NCBI GenBank assembly: GCA_900768535.1
Contig: CAAGDE010000076.1
Coordinates: 1 to 64,000, forward strand
Source: Clostridia bacterium
GTDB lineage: Bacteria > Bacillota > Clostridia > Oscillospirales > CAG-272
Direction of reading: 5' to 3'
DNA: 64,000 bases
Position 1 is the first letter of the stretch. Each line of letters starts with the position of its first letter. The translations under genes and the position numbers were made by a program. This document shows, piece by piece, positions 41,626 through 50,732 of the stretch. The notes under the pieces are model-generated. The model worked only from the letters and a program-made list of their open reading frames with translations, searched no databases and was not told where the DNA came from.

Positions 41626-43047
41626 ATGCGGAAATTTGATACAAAGGTTCAGCATCTGAAATACAAGGTGCTCAGAGAAGTGGCGCGGGAGGCATGGGCA
41701 GGACGCCTGGCACAGACCGCAATCGATATTCCGAAGACCATTGTGCCGGGGAAAATTCCGACCATGCGGTGCTGTGTCTATAAGGAGCGCGCCATTCTTG
41801 CCGAGCGTGTGAAAATCGCAATGGGCGGAGACCGAAGCAATCCGAACGTCATTGAGGTCATCGATATTGCCTGCGACGAATGCCCGATGGGCGGCTACGA
41901 GGTGACCAATGCCTGCCGCGGATGTCTGGCACACCGGTGCGAGGATGCCTGCCGGTTCGGCGCGATTACGTTCGATCAGAACCACGTGGCACACATCGAC
42001 AAGACCAAATGCAAAGAGTGCGGTGCCTGTGCAAAGGTCTGCCCCTACAGCGCCATCCATAACTACAAGCGCCCCTGTGAAACGGCGTGTAAGGTCAAAG
42101 CGATCTCCATGGGCGACGAAAAGCAGGCTTGCATCAACAACGACAAGTGCATTTCCTGCGGTGCGTGCGTCTATCAGTGTCCGTTCGGCGCGATTACCGA
42201 CAAATCGTTCATCCTGAAGGTGATCGATATCCTGAAAGGCAGTGAAGAAGGCAAAAATTACAAGGTCTATGCCATCGTTGCCCCGTCCATCTCCAGCCAG
42301 TTTACCTATGCAAAGCTGGGGCAGGTGATCAGCGGTCTGCGGGCGCTCGGATTCCATACCGTCATCGAAGCGGCGTTGGGAGCCGATATGGTGGCGCAGG
42401 CGGAATCGCGCGAGCTGGCGGAAAAGGGCTTCCTGACCAGCTCCTGCTGCCCGGCGTTTGTGGACTACATCGAAAAGAATTTTCCGGATCTCGTTCCGTT
42501 TGTGTCGCATAATCTTTCTCCGATGGCAACCATTGCAAAATACCTCAAGGAGCATGAGCCGGGGTGTAAAACAGTGTTTGTAGGACCGTGTACCGCCAAA
42601 AAGATGGAGGTGCAGAAGGAGACCGTCAGCCCGTACATCGACACAGCCATGACCTTTGAGGAGCTGCAGGCGCTGTTTGACAGCCGGGATATCGACATCA
42701 CCGCTCTGGAGGAAGGGGTGCTGGACAATGCCTCCTACTTCGGAAGAATTTTTGCCCGCTGCGGCGGACTGTCGGACGCGGTTGCGGAGGGGCTGAAGGA
42801 ACAGGGACTGGATTTCCTGCTCAAGCCCTGCTCGTGCGACGGCATCGAGCAATGCAAGATCGCGCTTTTGCAGAAGAGCAAGGGCAGGCTGGACGCCAAC
42901 TTCATCGAGGGTATGGCGTGTGTCGGCGGCTGTATCGGCGGAGCCGGCTGTCTGACGCACGGCGAAAAGAACAAAGCCGAGGTCGACAAATACGGCAGAC
43001 AGGCATTGGAAAAGACCATTGCCGATGCGGTCTCCGTGCTGAAATAA
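41626..43047 (+). CDS. Group B [FeFe] hydrogenase
   Basis: A 473-residue [FeFe] hydrogenase. The N-terminal part has cysteine-rich ferredoxin segments (CDECPMGG, CRGCLAHRCEDAC, CKECGACAKVCP, CISCGACVYQCP). The H-cluster motifs are SSCCPAF, FVGPCTAKKMEVQ and MACVGGCIGGAGC, which fit group B rather than the group A motifs of HydA at 14125-15888. It lacks the NuoG-like N-terminus. Related enzymes occur beside HydS-type sensors in ruminal Clostridia (HydA2/HydS of Ruminococcus albus). It is preceded by GGAGGGAGAAA and ends at a strong terminator. Physiological direction and electron partner are unknown. Confidence 0.88.
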   Translation: MRKFDTKVQHLKYKVLREVAREAWAGRLAQTAIDIPKTIVPGKIPTMRCCVYKERAILAERVKIAMGGDRSNPNVIEVIDIACDECPMGGYEVTNACRGCLAHRCEDACRFGAITFDQNHVAHIDKTKCKECGACAKVCPYSAIHNYKRPCETACKVKAISMGDEKQACINNDKCISCGACVYQCPFGAITDKSFILKVIDILKGSEEGKNYKVYAIVAPSISSQFTYAKLGQVISGLRALGFHTVIEAALGADMVAQAESRELAEKGFLTSSCCPAFVDYIEKNFPDLVPFVSHNLSPMATIAKYLKEHEPGCKTVFVGPCTAKKMEVQKETVSPYIDTAMTFEELQALFDSRDIDITALEEGVLDNASYFGRIFARCGGLSDAVAEGLKEQGLDFLLKPCSCDGIEQCKIALLQKSKGRLDANFIEGMACVGGCIGGAGCLTHGEKNKAEVDKYGRQALEKTIADAVSVLK

Positions 43048-43050
43048 AAG

Positions 43051-43091
43051 AACTCCCTTCCGGAATGACACGGTTCCGGAAGGGAGTTTTT
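43051..43091. terminator. Bidirectional terminator between hydrogenase and ruvB
   Basis: A perfect 15-base-pair stem (43051-43065 and 43074-43088) with an eight-base loop and T-run on the plus strand. AAAA to the left gives a weaker run on the minus strand for ruvB. Confidence 0.9.
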
Positions 43092-43123
43092 CACGGTTGA
43101 GAAAGGTCAGTGAAGGTTGGACG

Positions 43124-44197
43124 TCATTTTTTTTCGTTCTCGGCGTCAAACATTTGCAGCTGTTCTGCGGGGGTCTGCGGCGGGCGGTAGGGGATCCCGA
43201 GATGCTCGTAGGCAAGCCGGGTGACACATCTGCCGCGCGGCGTCCGGCTGAGGTACCCGATCTGCATCAGGTACGGCTCGTAAACATCCTCCAGCGTCAC
43301 GGCTTCCTCACCGACCGTTGCCGCCAGCGTCTCCAGTCCGACCGGACCGCCGTCATAGAAATCGATGATGGTTTTCAGCATCCGCCTGTCGGTGTTGTCC
43401 AGCCCCAGCTCGTCAATCTCCAGCGTGGTCAGGGAATAGTTTGCGATTGCCGCATCGATCTCGCCGTTTCCCTTGACCTGTGCGAAATCCCGCACCCGCT
43501 TGAGCAGACGGTTCGCGATTCGCGGCGTTCCGCGGGAGCGCCCGGCAATCTCCCGCGCGCCGTCCGGGGAGATCGGCATTCCGAGAATCCCCGCACTGCG
43601 GGTGACAATCAGCGCCAGCTCCTCCGGCGTGTACAGCTCCAGCTTCATCAGCACGCCGAACCGGTCACGCAGCGGTGTGGTCATCTGCCCGGCACGCGTG
43701 GTGGCACCGATCAGGGTAAAGCGGGGCAGATCAATCCGCAGACTGCGCGCGGAGGGACCCTTTCCGATGATGATATCCAGCGCGTAGTCCTCCATGGCGG
43801 GGTAGAGAATCTCCTCCACCTGCCTTGGGAGGCGGTGAATCTCATCGATGAACAGCACATCCCCCTCGGAGAGGTTGGTCAGAAGCGCCGCCAGATCGCC
43901 CTGCTTTTCAATGGCGGGGCCGGACGTGATGCGGATATTGACACCCATTTCGGTTGCAATGATGTTCGCAAGCGTGGTTTTTCCCAAGCCGGGAGGACCG
44001 TACAGCAGGACGTGATCCAGCGAATCCCCGCGTTTTTTAGCGGCGGCAATGTAAACCTTCAGAATCTCCTTGGCTTTGACCTGACCGATGTAGTCATCCA
44101 GCAGCTTCGGGCGCAGGGAAAGCTCGGTTTCCGCGTCATCCGAGGTGTACCCGGTTTCCATGATCCGGTTTTCGAAATCAAACTCGTTCGTATCCAT
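43124..44197 (-). CDS. ruvB: Holliday junction branch migration ATPase RuvB
   Basis: A 357-residue AAA+ motor of the RuvABC system. [12 protein letters not shown], the Walker [19 protein letters not shown], Walker [27 protein letters not shown] and the C-terminal winged-helix segment ([14 protein letters not shown]) are all present. It lies downstream of ruvA on the minus strand, 21 bases apart. Confidence 0.97.
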   Translation of the reverse strand: MDTNEFDFENRIMETGYTSDDAETELSLRPKLLDDYIGQVKAKEILKVYIAAAKKRGDSLDHVLLYGPPGLGKTTLANIIATEMGVNIRITSGPAIEKQGDLAALLTNLSEGDVLFIDEIHRLPRQVEEILYPAMEDYALDIIIGKGPSARSLRIDLPRFTLIGATTRAGQMTTPLRDRFGVLMKLELYTPEELALIVTRSAGILGMPISPDGAREIAGRSRGTPRIANRLLKRVRDFAQVKGNGEIDAAIANYSLTTLEIDELGLDNTDRRMLKTIIDFYDGGPVGLETLAATVGEEAVTLEDVYEPYLMQIGYLSRTPRGRCVTRLAYEHLGIPYRPPQTPAEQLQMFDAENEKK

Positions 44198-44218
44198 CAG
44201 CCGTCAGTCCTTTCCCGG

Positions 44219-44851
44219 TCAGTATTTCATCAGATTTTTCAGCGCCGCGCGGATGATCTCTTCCAGCTCCAGCTTCTCGGTATCCAAAGGCTTCAGCGCC
44301 GCCAGCGCCTCCGGGCGGGAATAGCCGAGCACCGTGAGCGCATCGATTGCCTCGCCCAGCTTGCCCTTGCCATTCCCTCCCTGTGCGGACGCCTGTGCCG
44401 CACCTGCCGGTGCATCCGGAATTGCGCCGCCGTTTTCCCGGAGCATCTTGTCCTTCAGCTCCAGTATAATCCTTGCCGCCGTTTTGGGACCGATCCCGTT
44501 TGCGCGCGAGATGGTCTTGCGGTCATCGGTGCAGACGGCAAGCGCGAATTTTTCGGGCGTAAGCAGGGACAGCACCGCCATTGCCGCCTTGGGTCCCACG
44601 CCGGAGACCGACAGCAGCATCCGGAAGGAGGACAGCTCCGCCTGCGATGCGAATCCGAACAGCTCCAGGTCATCCTCTCTGACCGCAAGATGCGTAAAGA
44701 GTGTGACCTGCGGCGGATCGGTGACCGAGCGCGGAGGCATAGCCTCGTAGGTGGTTCCGCTGACGGTCAGCTTATATCCGACGCCGCCGACATCCACCAC
44801 CGCAAAGGTCGGCTCCAGGTGTACCAGGTTTCCTTTGATATAATAAAACAT
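44219..44851 (-). CDS. ruvA: Holliday junction-binding protein RuvA
   Basis: A 210-residue protein that binds four-way junctions and recruits RuvB. The N-terminal OB domain (MFYYIKGNLVHLEPTFAVVDVGGVGY, quoted here from F-A-V-V-D onward), two helix-hairpin-helix motifs (VSGVGPKAAMAVLS, ANGIGPKTAARIILEL) and the C-terminal RuvB-binding domain (AIDALTVLGYSRPEALAAL) are visible. It follows the YfhO-like gene by 12 bases. Confidence 0.96.
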   Translation of the reverse strand: MFYYIKGNLVHLEPTFAVVDVGGVGYKLTVSGTTYEAMPPRSVTDPPQVTLFTHLAVREDDLELFGFASQAELSSFRMLLSVSGVGPKAAMAVLSLLTPEKFALAVCTDDRKTISRANGIGPKTAARIILELKDKMLRENGGAIPDAPAGAAQASAQGGNGKGKLGEAIDALTVLGYSRPEALAALKPLDTEKLELEEIIRAALKNLMKY

Positions 44852-44863
44852 GATATTCTCTCC

Positions 44864-47800
44864 TTATTGTCCGGATTTCCGGTTCCTGCCGAACAGGGCG
44901 GATATTGCGCAGACTGTCAGACATCCCGCGCCGACTGCCGCGTCCGCCGCCGAAAGGAGCAGTCCTTTTTGCCGGGGCTGTGTTTCCTCCGGTGCGGCAT
45001 TTGACGGTTCCGCCGCCGCAATTTCCGTTGTCACTGCAGTGCTTTCCGTCACCGCAGGGTTTTCGGTTTCCGTGTCGGTACCTTCGGCAGCTTCGTTCTT
45101 TTTCTTTCTTCCGACCGTGGTGACCAGCCCGCGCAGACCCGGCGTTTTCCGCAGAATGGGGGAGAGCGCAACCAGCGCAAGGAAGATCAGCGTGGAGATT
45201 CCGGAGACCCAAAGTCCCAGCACCAGCGTGCGGGGGCGGTACTCCAGCCGGATATCATGCTCCCCGGCGTCACCCTCCACACGGAAAGCAACCAGCGAGC
45301 CCAGCGCTTTGACCGGCTCTGCCGCCTTTCCGTCAACGGTGATCCGCCAGCCCTGATCGTAGGCGAGCGTGGTCAGAATCAGTTCATTGCTCCGGGACGT
45401 GGTCAGCTTGCCGCGGAAGGAATGCTCGGTGTAGTCATCGATCCGGAACTGATCCTGTCCGAGCCGCGCGAACGCATCCGTAAAGGCATCGCGGTCGATC
45501 ATGGCAATGGCAGGCTCGCCCTTGACGTAATAGAGCGATTTTCCGGTGGTGTTTGCGCGCAGGGTCAGCACATCACCCGCATGATGAACGCCGAGCGATA
45601 CGATGCGCAGGTTTTCCCCGGTGCCCCACTTTCCGCAGTTGGCGGATTTGTTCTGCGTTTCGTTCCAAAGGGTGAGCGTCAGCTCCCGCGGATATTTGGT
45701 GGGGAGATAGAAATACACCTCGCCGTCCTCCGGAACCGTAAATTTGTAGGTGAGAACCCCCGATGCGCTGACACTGCTGTAGCAGGTGTGCTTTTCCGCC
45801 GGGTAGGAGGTTCCCAGCCCGGAGGTGGATTCGGTGACGGTCAGCGGCTTGAAGATTTCCGCCTGCTCCTCTCCCAGCATTGCCGCAAGCATGGCGTTCA
45901 GCCGGGTAAAGGGGGAGTAGTAGGGGTCGGTATATTCGGCGCTCCGGACGGTTTCGTCAATGCCGAGCTTGCCGTTGATGAACGCCTTGAGCCTGTCAAT
46001 GGCGCTGCCGATGATGCTCGCGTCCTCCGGTTTTTTCTTGTCGGTGTCCTTGTTGTCCTTTTTGGTTTCTTCCTTCTTTTCCACCGGCTTGTAGCCCAGG
46101 GCGAAGTCCAAAAGATCATCGCTGACGCCGTAGGCAAGCGAGAGCGCATAGCGGTTGTAGTACGCCGTGTAGCGGTTGTCCGGGTCGCTGACAAAGGCTT
46201 CGTACCAGCTCTCATGCGTGGGGGAGCCGGTGTCGGAGATGATATATTTCAGACCGAGCAGGGAATCGTTGACCGGCGTTCCGCCAAGGTACTTTGACCA
46301 GTGCGATGCCGAGCTGTAGCCCATCTTGTCCAGAAATTTGATGGTTTCCTGATTCAGCGTGGAGGTCGAGCCGGATAGCCCGCGGATGTTCAGCGCCATG
46401 TTGTCATTGAGCTTGCGGAACATCGTTTTCTCCATGCGGTAGAAGGTCTTGTCCTGCCCCTGAACCATCTCCACAATCGGTCTTGTTTTGTTCAGGTAGT
46501 TGTTGTAGTAGCTGTATTTGGAATACACCACGTCGTCGTCCAGCGCATTCATGCACCAAAGCCCGTTGAGAAAGCATTCAATGGCAACCACCGCGACCAT
46601 GACCACCGAGATGACCTGCCGGTCCTTCCGCGCGCGCCACAGCCCCAGCACCGCAAGCCAGACGGCAATGACGATCAGCGAAAACCAGATGCAGGTGTAA
46701 TCGTTCGGCTTCATATATTCGTTGTCGGGGTCGGCGTAGTTCTGCAGGATGACGCAGATCAGGGCAAGCAGACCGCCGGTTCCGGCAACCGCCTTGAGGG
46801 AAACGCTGTCGAACTCGTTCATCGCGCGGCAGGCAAGCACCGTGAGGATGAAGCAAAGCATGAAGCTGTAGCGGTAGTTGAGCCAGTTCGGACGCTGGAA
46901 GCCGTGCCAGAGCAGATCGGGAACCGAAAGGGAAAAGCTGGCGACAAAGAGAAACACAAACAGCGCCGCGGCGATCTTCTGCCGCATGGGATACCTACGC
47001 GAGAGAAAATACGAGGGGATGAGCAAAAGGGTCAGCACGCCGCAGTAAACGAAGGGATAACCCGCCGGACGAACCGTATCATAGGAGGACGGCAGGAATT
47101 TGAAGAGCAGATCGATGATGTCGAAATTGAAGCTCCAGACCCATTTGGTATTGGAGAAGGTGCTCTTTCCGAAGCTGAGCGAATAGTACGCGCCAAGCAG
47201 AATCACCGCCGCCATACCGACGGCAAGCAGGGAATAGAACGCCACCCGAAGCCCGGAACACAGAAAATGCAGACGCTCGCCGTCCGGGTTGTTCTCCCGC
47301 TCCTCGGAATGCCCGAAGTAGCACAGGAAAAAATAGAAAAAGCAGTAAATGCACACCATGTAGCCGATATAGAAGTTGCTGAACAGCGTGACGGCAAGCG
47401 AGACGGTGTAGAGTCTGAATTTGCCCTTTTTGATCAGCGATTCCATCCCAAGGGTAATCATCGGCAGCCACATCATGGCGTCGATCCACATGGTGTTGTG
47501 CTGCTGGACAATACCGTATGCCGAGAGCGCGTAGCAGGTGGCAAACACGATGATGGCGGTTTTGTTCGGCTTTTTCGAGGTTCTGTGCATATAGAGCCCG
47601 AACGAGCCGCCGCAGAGCGCGGTCTTGAGCAGGAACAGGAACAGCAGACCCTCCAGCATCCGATCCTTTGGAAACAGGGCAAGCAGATAGGAAAGGGGAC
47701 TGGAAATATAATATGCATAAATACCGAGAAATTCCCCGCCCATCGCCCGGGAGAAGGAATACAGCAGGCTGGCGTCCCCCCTGACAAAATTCCGGAGCGC

Positions 47801-48004
47801 CTCAAAGAACCATACATACTGTCCGTTGAGATCCAGTACCAGAACGCTTCCGTCTCCGATCGGGTAAATCTCCCGTGCGAAGTAGATCAGGTACATGACA
47901 ACCGCCGGGACAATCATGCAAAGCAGAAGATAGCCGTATTTCCGGAGCCATCTGCCTGCTTTCTTATTCTCCGTGAGCAGAGGTGCGGTTTCCGTTTGAT
48001 TCAT
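44864..48004 (-). CDS. YfhO-family large membrane protein
   Basis: A 1046-residue membrane protein of the YfhO family, which belongs to the GT-C glycosyltransferase-like group and in other Firmicutes is tied to sugar transfer onto lipoteichoic acid or other cell wall polymers. The first lumenal loop contains GDGSVLVLDLNGQYVWFFE, where the D-L-x-x-Q-Y pattern and aspartates are family-typical. About a dozen membrane segments lie in residues 25-500. A large extracellular domain follows, including a Lys/Glu-rich stretch near residue 660, then a last membrane segment near 985 and another near the C-terminus. The ATG at 48004 follows GGAAAGGAAGG. It sits between DUF951 and ruvA. Confidence 0.85.
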   Translation of the reverse strand: MNQTETAPLLTENKKAGRWLRKYGYLLLCMIVPAVVMYLIYFAREIYPIGDGSVLVLDLNGQYVWFFEALRNFVRGDASLLYSFSRAMGGEFLGIYAYYISSPLSYLLALFPKDRMLEGLLFLFLLKTALCGGSFGLYMHRTSKKPNKTAIIVFATCYALSAYGIVQQHNTMWIDAMMWLPMITLGMESLIKKGKFRLYTVSLAVTLFSNFYIGYMVCIYCFFYFFLCYFGHSEERENNPDGERLHFLCSGLRVAFYSLLAVGMAAVILLGAYYSLSFGKSTFSNTKWVWSFNFDIIDLLFKFLPSSYDTVRPAGYPFVYCGVLTLLLIPSYFLSRRYPMRQKIAAALFVFLFVASFSLSVPDLLWHGFQRPNWLNYRYSFMLCFILTVLACRAMNEFDSVSLKAVAGTGGLLALICVILQNYADPDNEYMKPNDYTCIWFSLIVIAVWLAVLGLWRARKDRQVISVVMVAVVAIECFLNGLWCMNALDDDVVYSKYSYYNNYLNKTRPIVEMVQGQDKTFYRMEKTMFRKLNDNMALNIRGLSGSTSTLNQETIKFLDKMGYSSASHWSKYLGGTPVNDSLLGLKYIISDTGSPTHESWYEAFVSDPDNRYTAYYNRYALSLAYGVSDDLLDFALGYKPVEKKEETKKDNKDTDKKKPEDASIIGSAIDRLKAFINGKLGIDETVRSAEYTDPYYSPFTRLNAMLAAMLGEEQAEIFKPLTVTESTSGLGTSYPAEKHTCYSSVSASGVLTYKFTVPEDGEVYFYLPTKYPRELTLTLWNETQNKSANCGKWGTGENLRIVSLGVHHAGDVLTLRANTTGKSLYYVKGEPAIAMIDRDAFTDAFARLGQDQFRIDDYTEHSFRGKLTTSRSNELILTTLAYDQGWRITVDGKAAEPVKALGSLVAFRVEGDAGEHDIRLEYRPRTLVLGLWVSGISTLIFLALVALSPILRKTPGLRGLVTTVGRKKKNEAAEGTDTETENPAVTESTAVTTEIAAAEPSNAAPEETQPRQKGLLLSAADAAVGAGCLTVCAISALFGRNRKSGQ

Positions 48005-48213
48005 GTGTTTGTTCCTTCCTTTCCGCCGGGCATCCGTTGCCGGATTGCTTTTTCGAATTTCAGCCGGTCCATGACCGTGTCGTGTCCGCAGGTCTCGCAT
48101 CGCATCCGGATCTCGGCGCCCACACGCAAAAGAACCACCGTGTCTCCGCCGCAGGGATGCTTTTTTCGCAGTCTCAGCCGGTCACCGGCACGCAAAATCG
48201 GAATCTCCGTCAT
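48001..48213 (-). CDS. DUF951-family small protein
   Basis: A 70-residue protein with the DUF951 pattern: LRAGDRLRLRKKHPCGGDTVVLLRVGAEIRMRCETCGHDTVMDR, here noted by K-K-H-P-C-G near residue 20 and R-C-E-T-C-G near residue 40. The cysteines could bind a metal and the basic first half suggests nucleic acid binding, but the function is unknown. The start at 48213 is chosen for GGAAAGGGAG and because the mapped promoter would place the upstream in-frame ATG (48279) at the transcript's first bases. It overlaps the YfhO-like gene by four bases. Confidence 0.85.
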   Translation of the reverse strand: MTEIPILRAGDRLRLRKKHPCGGDTVVLLRVGAEIRMRCETCGHDTVMDRLKFEKAIRQRMPGGKEGTNT

Positions 48214-48286
48214 GTCTGTCTCCCTTTCCAGAAAGCCCGAAGCACGGGGCTGCGGCTTTTTTATCTGAATTTCCATCATATCAATT

Positions 48287-48315
48287 ATTATATCATAAAA
48301 GCCCCCGCCTGTAAA
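48287..48315 (-). promoter_or_regulatory. Promoter of the DUF951-yfhO-ruvAB operon
   Basis: Minus-strand TTTACA (48315-48310) and TATAAT (48292-48287) with a 17-base spacer. Confidence 0.8.
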
Positions 48316-48365
48316 CCGGAAAATCGCACTTTCTGTTAAAATTTACAATTGACGATAGATTTTGT

Positions 48366-48394
48366 TTGACATTCGCGCCGGTTTGTGATATACT
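48366..48394 (+). promoter_or_regulatory. Promoter of ruvC and downstream genes
   Basis: TTGACA at 48366-48371, 17-base spacer, TATACT at 48389-48394, 35 bases before the ruvC start. It is divergent from the minus-strand promoter at 48287-48315. Confidence 0.85.
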
Positions 48395-48428
48395 ATATGA
48401 TGGATTCTTATTGAAACGGGAGAGTAAA

Positions 48429-48935
48429 ATGATCATTCTCGGAATTGACCCCGGTCTTGCCATTATCGGTTGGGGGGTTGTGGAATATAAAGAGTCAGCT
48501 TTCCGCACGGTTGCCTACGGTGCCCTGCGCACCCCGGCGGGCATTCCGACCGAGGATCGGCTGAAGCTTATCTATGACGGAATGGAAGAATTGCTCCGGA
48601 CCTACCGCCCCGATGCCATGTCGGTGGAGGAGCTGTTCTTCAACACCAACGTGACCACCGGCATCCGGGTCGCGGAGGCAAGAGGCGTCATCCTGCTTGC
48701 GGCGCGGCAGGCGAACGTCCCCATGCAGGAATACACCCCGCCGCAGGTCAAACAGGCGGTGGTCGGATACGGAAAAGCCGAAAAAGCGCAGGTCATGGCA
48801 ATGGTGACGCGGATCCTGGGGCTCAGAGAAGTCCCGAAGCCGGATGATACCGCCGATGCGCTGGCGCTGGCGATCTGTCACGCCCACAGCGGCGCGTCAC
48901 GCATTGCGTCCTATTACAACAGGAATACCATCTGA
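48429..48935 (+). CDS. ruvC: Holliday junction resolvase RuvC
   Basis: A 168-residue RNase H-fold resolvase. The catalytic acids are in LGIDPGLAIIGWGV (Asp near residue 6), SVEELFFNTN, and DDTADALALAICH. It cuts junctions processed by RuvAB. Here it is divergent from the ruvAB operon rather than in the usual ruvC-ruvA-ruvB order. The ATG at 48429 follows GGGAGAG; the earlier in-frame start at 48366 overlaps the promoter. Confidence 0.95.
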   Translation: MIILGIDPGLAIIGWGVVEYKESAFRTVAYGALRTPAGIPTEDRLKLIYDGMEELLRTYRPDAMSVEELFFNTNVTTGIRVAEARGVILLAARQANVPMQEYTPPQVKQAVVGYGKAEKAQVMAMVTRILGLREVPKPDDTADALALAICHAHSGASRIASYYNRNTI

Positions 48936-48946
48936 AAGGATTGTTT

Positions 48947-49810
48947 ATGTGGAGCGCGGATAACTGGAAGGACTATGAATTACTGGACACATCGGACGGC
49001 GAGCGGCTGGAGCGCTGGGGAAAACGGATCCTCATCCGCCCCGACCCGCAGATCATCTGGCACGGCACGGCGGCGCATCCGGCATGGAAGCACGCGGACG
49101 GCATCTACCGGCGTTCTCCGTCGGGCGGCGGCGCGTGGGTGAAGAACGATCTGCCGAAGAGCTGGAACATCGGCTACGGGGACCTCTGCTTTGTCCTGCG
49201 CCCCATGGGCTTCAAGCATACGGGGCTGTTCCCGGAGCAGGCGGCGAACTGGGACTGGTTCGGCGGTCTGATCCGCCGGGCGGGACGTCCGGTGAAGGTG
49301 CTGAATCTGTTCGCTTATACCGGCGGCGCCACGCTTGCGGCGGCTGCGGCGGGGGCATCGGTCGTCCACGTGGACGCGGCAAAGGGAATCGTCGCGCAGG
49401 CAAAGGAGAATGCCCAGCTGTCCGGACTTGCCGAGGCGCCCATCCGCTGGATTGTGGATGACTGCAAAAAATTTGTCGAGCGGGAATTGCGGCGCGGAAA
49501 CCGGTATGACGGAATCATTATGGATCCGCCCTCCTACGGCAGAGGTCCCGGCGGGGAGGTCTGGAAGCTGGAGGACTGCATCGATGCGTTTGTCCGCCTG
49601 GCGGCACAGCTGCTCTCCCCGGACGCGCTGTTCTTCCTGGTCAATTCCTACACCACCGGACTGTCCCCGATGACCATGCAGTATCTCTTGGAGCTGTATA
49701 TCCGAAGGAGCCGCGGCGGCGCTCTGGAATGCGGGGAGCTGGGGCTCCCGGTGACGCAGACCGGCGCTTATCTGCCCTGCGGCGCAAGCTCGCGGTGGTT
49801 CCGCGAATGA
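48947..49810 (+). CDS. RlmI-like class I SAM-dependent methyltransferase
   Basis: A 287-residue methyltransferase resembling the catalytic part of RlmI/RlmK (m5C/m7G 23S rRNA) enzymes. Motif I is NLFAYTGGATLAAAAAGASVVHVD, quoted as the run from N-L-F to V-V-H with its G-G-A-T core, and motif IV is IIMDPPSYGRG. No PUA domain is present, and the usual C-terminal cysteine of m5C enzymes is not obvious. The RNA or protein target is unknown. The ATG at 48947 follows GAAAGGA. The ECF transporter genes start 26 bases after its stop. Confidence 0.82.
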   Translation: MWSADNWKDYELLDTSDGERLERWGKRILIRPDPQIIWHGTAAHPAWKHADGIYRRSPSGGGAWVKNDLPKSWNIGYGDLCFVLRPMGFKHTGLFPEQAANWDWFGGLIRRAGRPVKVLNLFAYTGGATLAAAAAGASVVHVDAAKGIVAQAKENAQLSGLAEAPIRWIVDDCKKFVERELRRGNRYDGIIMDPPSYGRGPGGEVWKLEDCIDAFVRLAAQLLSPDALFFLVNSYTTGLSPMTMQYLLELYIRRSRGGALECGELGLPVTQTGAYLPCGASSRWFRE

Positions 49811-49835
49811 TTTTTGCGAAAGAAAGGATACAACC

Positions 49836-50711
49836 GTGTCAGAATCCGAACTGTTTATACACACCGAGCAGCTGTCCTTCACCTATCAGAGCGAGGAGCC
49901 CGATCCGGCGCCTGCCCTGCGCGATGTCAGCGTGGACATCCGGCGGGGGGAGTATGTTGCGGTGCTGGGGCATAACGGAAGCGGAAAATCCACCTTTGCA
50001 AAGCTTCTGAACCTGATGCTGGAGCCCTCCGGCGGAAAGCTCGTCATCGGCGGGGTTGACCTGTCGCATTCGGCGGACCTGACCGAGGCGGAGCTGTTTG
50101 CACACCGGCGGCGGGTCGGAATGGTCTTTCAGAACCCGGACAACCAGCTGGTGGCAACGATTGTGGAGGAGGATGTTGCCTTCGGTCCCGAAAATCTCGG
50201 CGTTCCGAACCCGGAGCTGCGGGAACGGGTGGATCATGCCCTGGAGACGGTCGGCATGACCGAATACGCGCGTCACGAGCCGCACCGGCTCTCCGGCGGG
50301 CAGAAGCAGCGCGTTGCGATCGCCGGCGTGATTGCCATGATGCCGGAGTGCGTGATTTTTGACGAGTCCACGGCAATGCTGGATCCCTCCGGCAGGCGCG
50401 AGGTGCTGGAAATGATCCGCAAGCTGAACCGTGACTGCGGCATGACCGTCCTCAACATCACGCACTATATGGAGGAGGCGGCGCTGGCGGACCGGATCAT
50501 CGTCATCAATGACGGGAGCGTCTTTCTGGACGGAACGCCGGACGAGGTGTTTGCGCGGCGGGACGAGCTGGTCCGCGTGGGACTGGAGGTGCCGCAGTGT
50601 ACGGAGCTGTTGCACCGTCTCCGTGCCGCGGGCGTCCCGGTGGATGTCTCCCATATTGCGGGCATGGAAGGGTGTGCGGATGCCCTTGCGGAAGTACTTT
50701 CCGGACGCTGA
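49836..50711 (+). CDS. ecfA1: Energy-coupling factor ATPase EcfA1
   Basis: A 291-residue ATPase of the ECF vitamin/metal importer module. Walker A is GHNGSGKSTFAKLLN, the Q-loop is VFQNPDNQLVATIVEEDVAFGPENLG, quoted as its FQNPDNQLV core, the signature is LSGGQKQRVAIAGV, and Walker B reads CVIFDESTAML with Ser-Thr replacing the more common Pro-Thr after Glu. It starts with GTG, behind GAAAGGATA. With EcfA2 and EcfT it makes the shared module that serves several S components. Confidence 0.94.
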   Translation: MSESELFIHTEQLSFTYQSEEPDPAPALRDVSVDIRRGEYVAVLGHNGSGKSTFAKLLNLMLEPSGGKLVIGGVDLSHSADLTEAELFAHRRRVGMVFQNPDNQLVATIVEEDVAFGPENLGVPNPELRERVDHALETVGMTEYARHEPHRLSGGQKQRVAIAGVIAMMPECVIFDESTAMLDPSGRREVLEMIRKLNRDCGMTVLNITHYMEEAALADRIIVINDGSVFLDGTPDEVFARRDELVRVGLEVPQCTELLHRLRAAGVPVDVSHIAGMEGCADALAEVLSGR

Positions 50712-50732
50712 CGGTCCGGGGAAGGATGTTCA

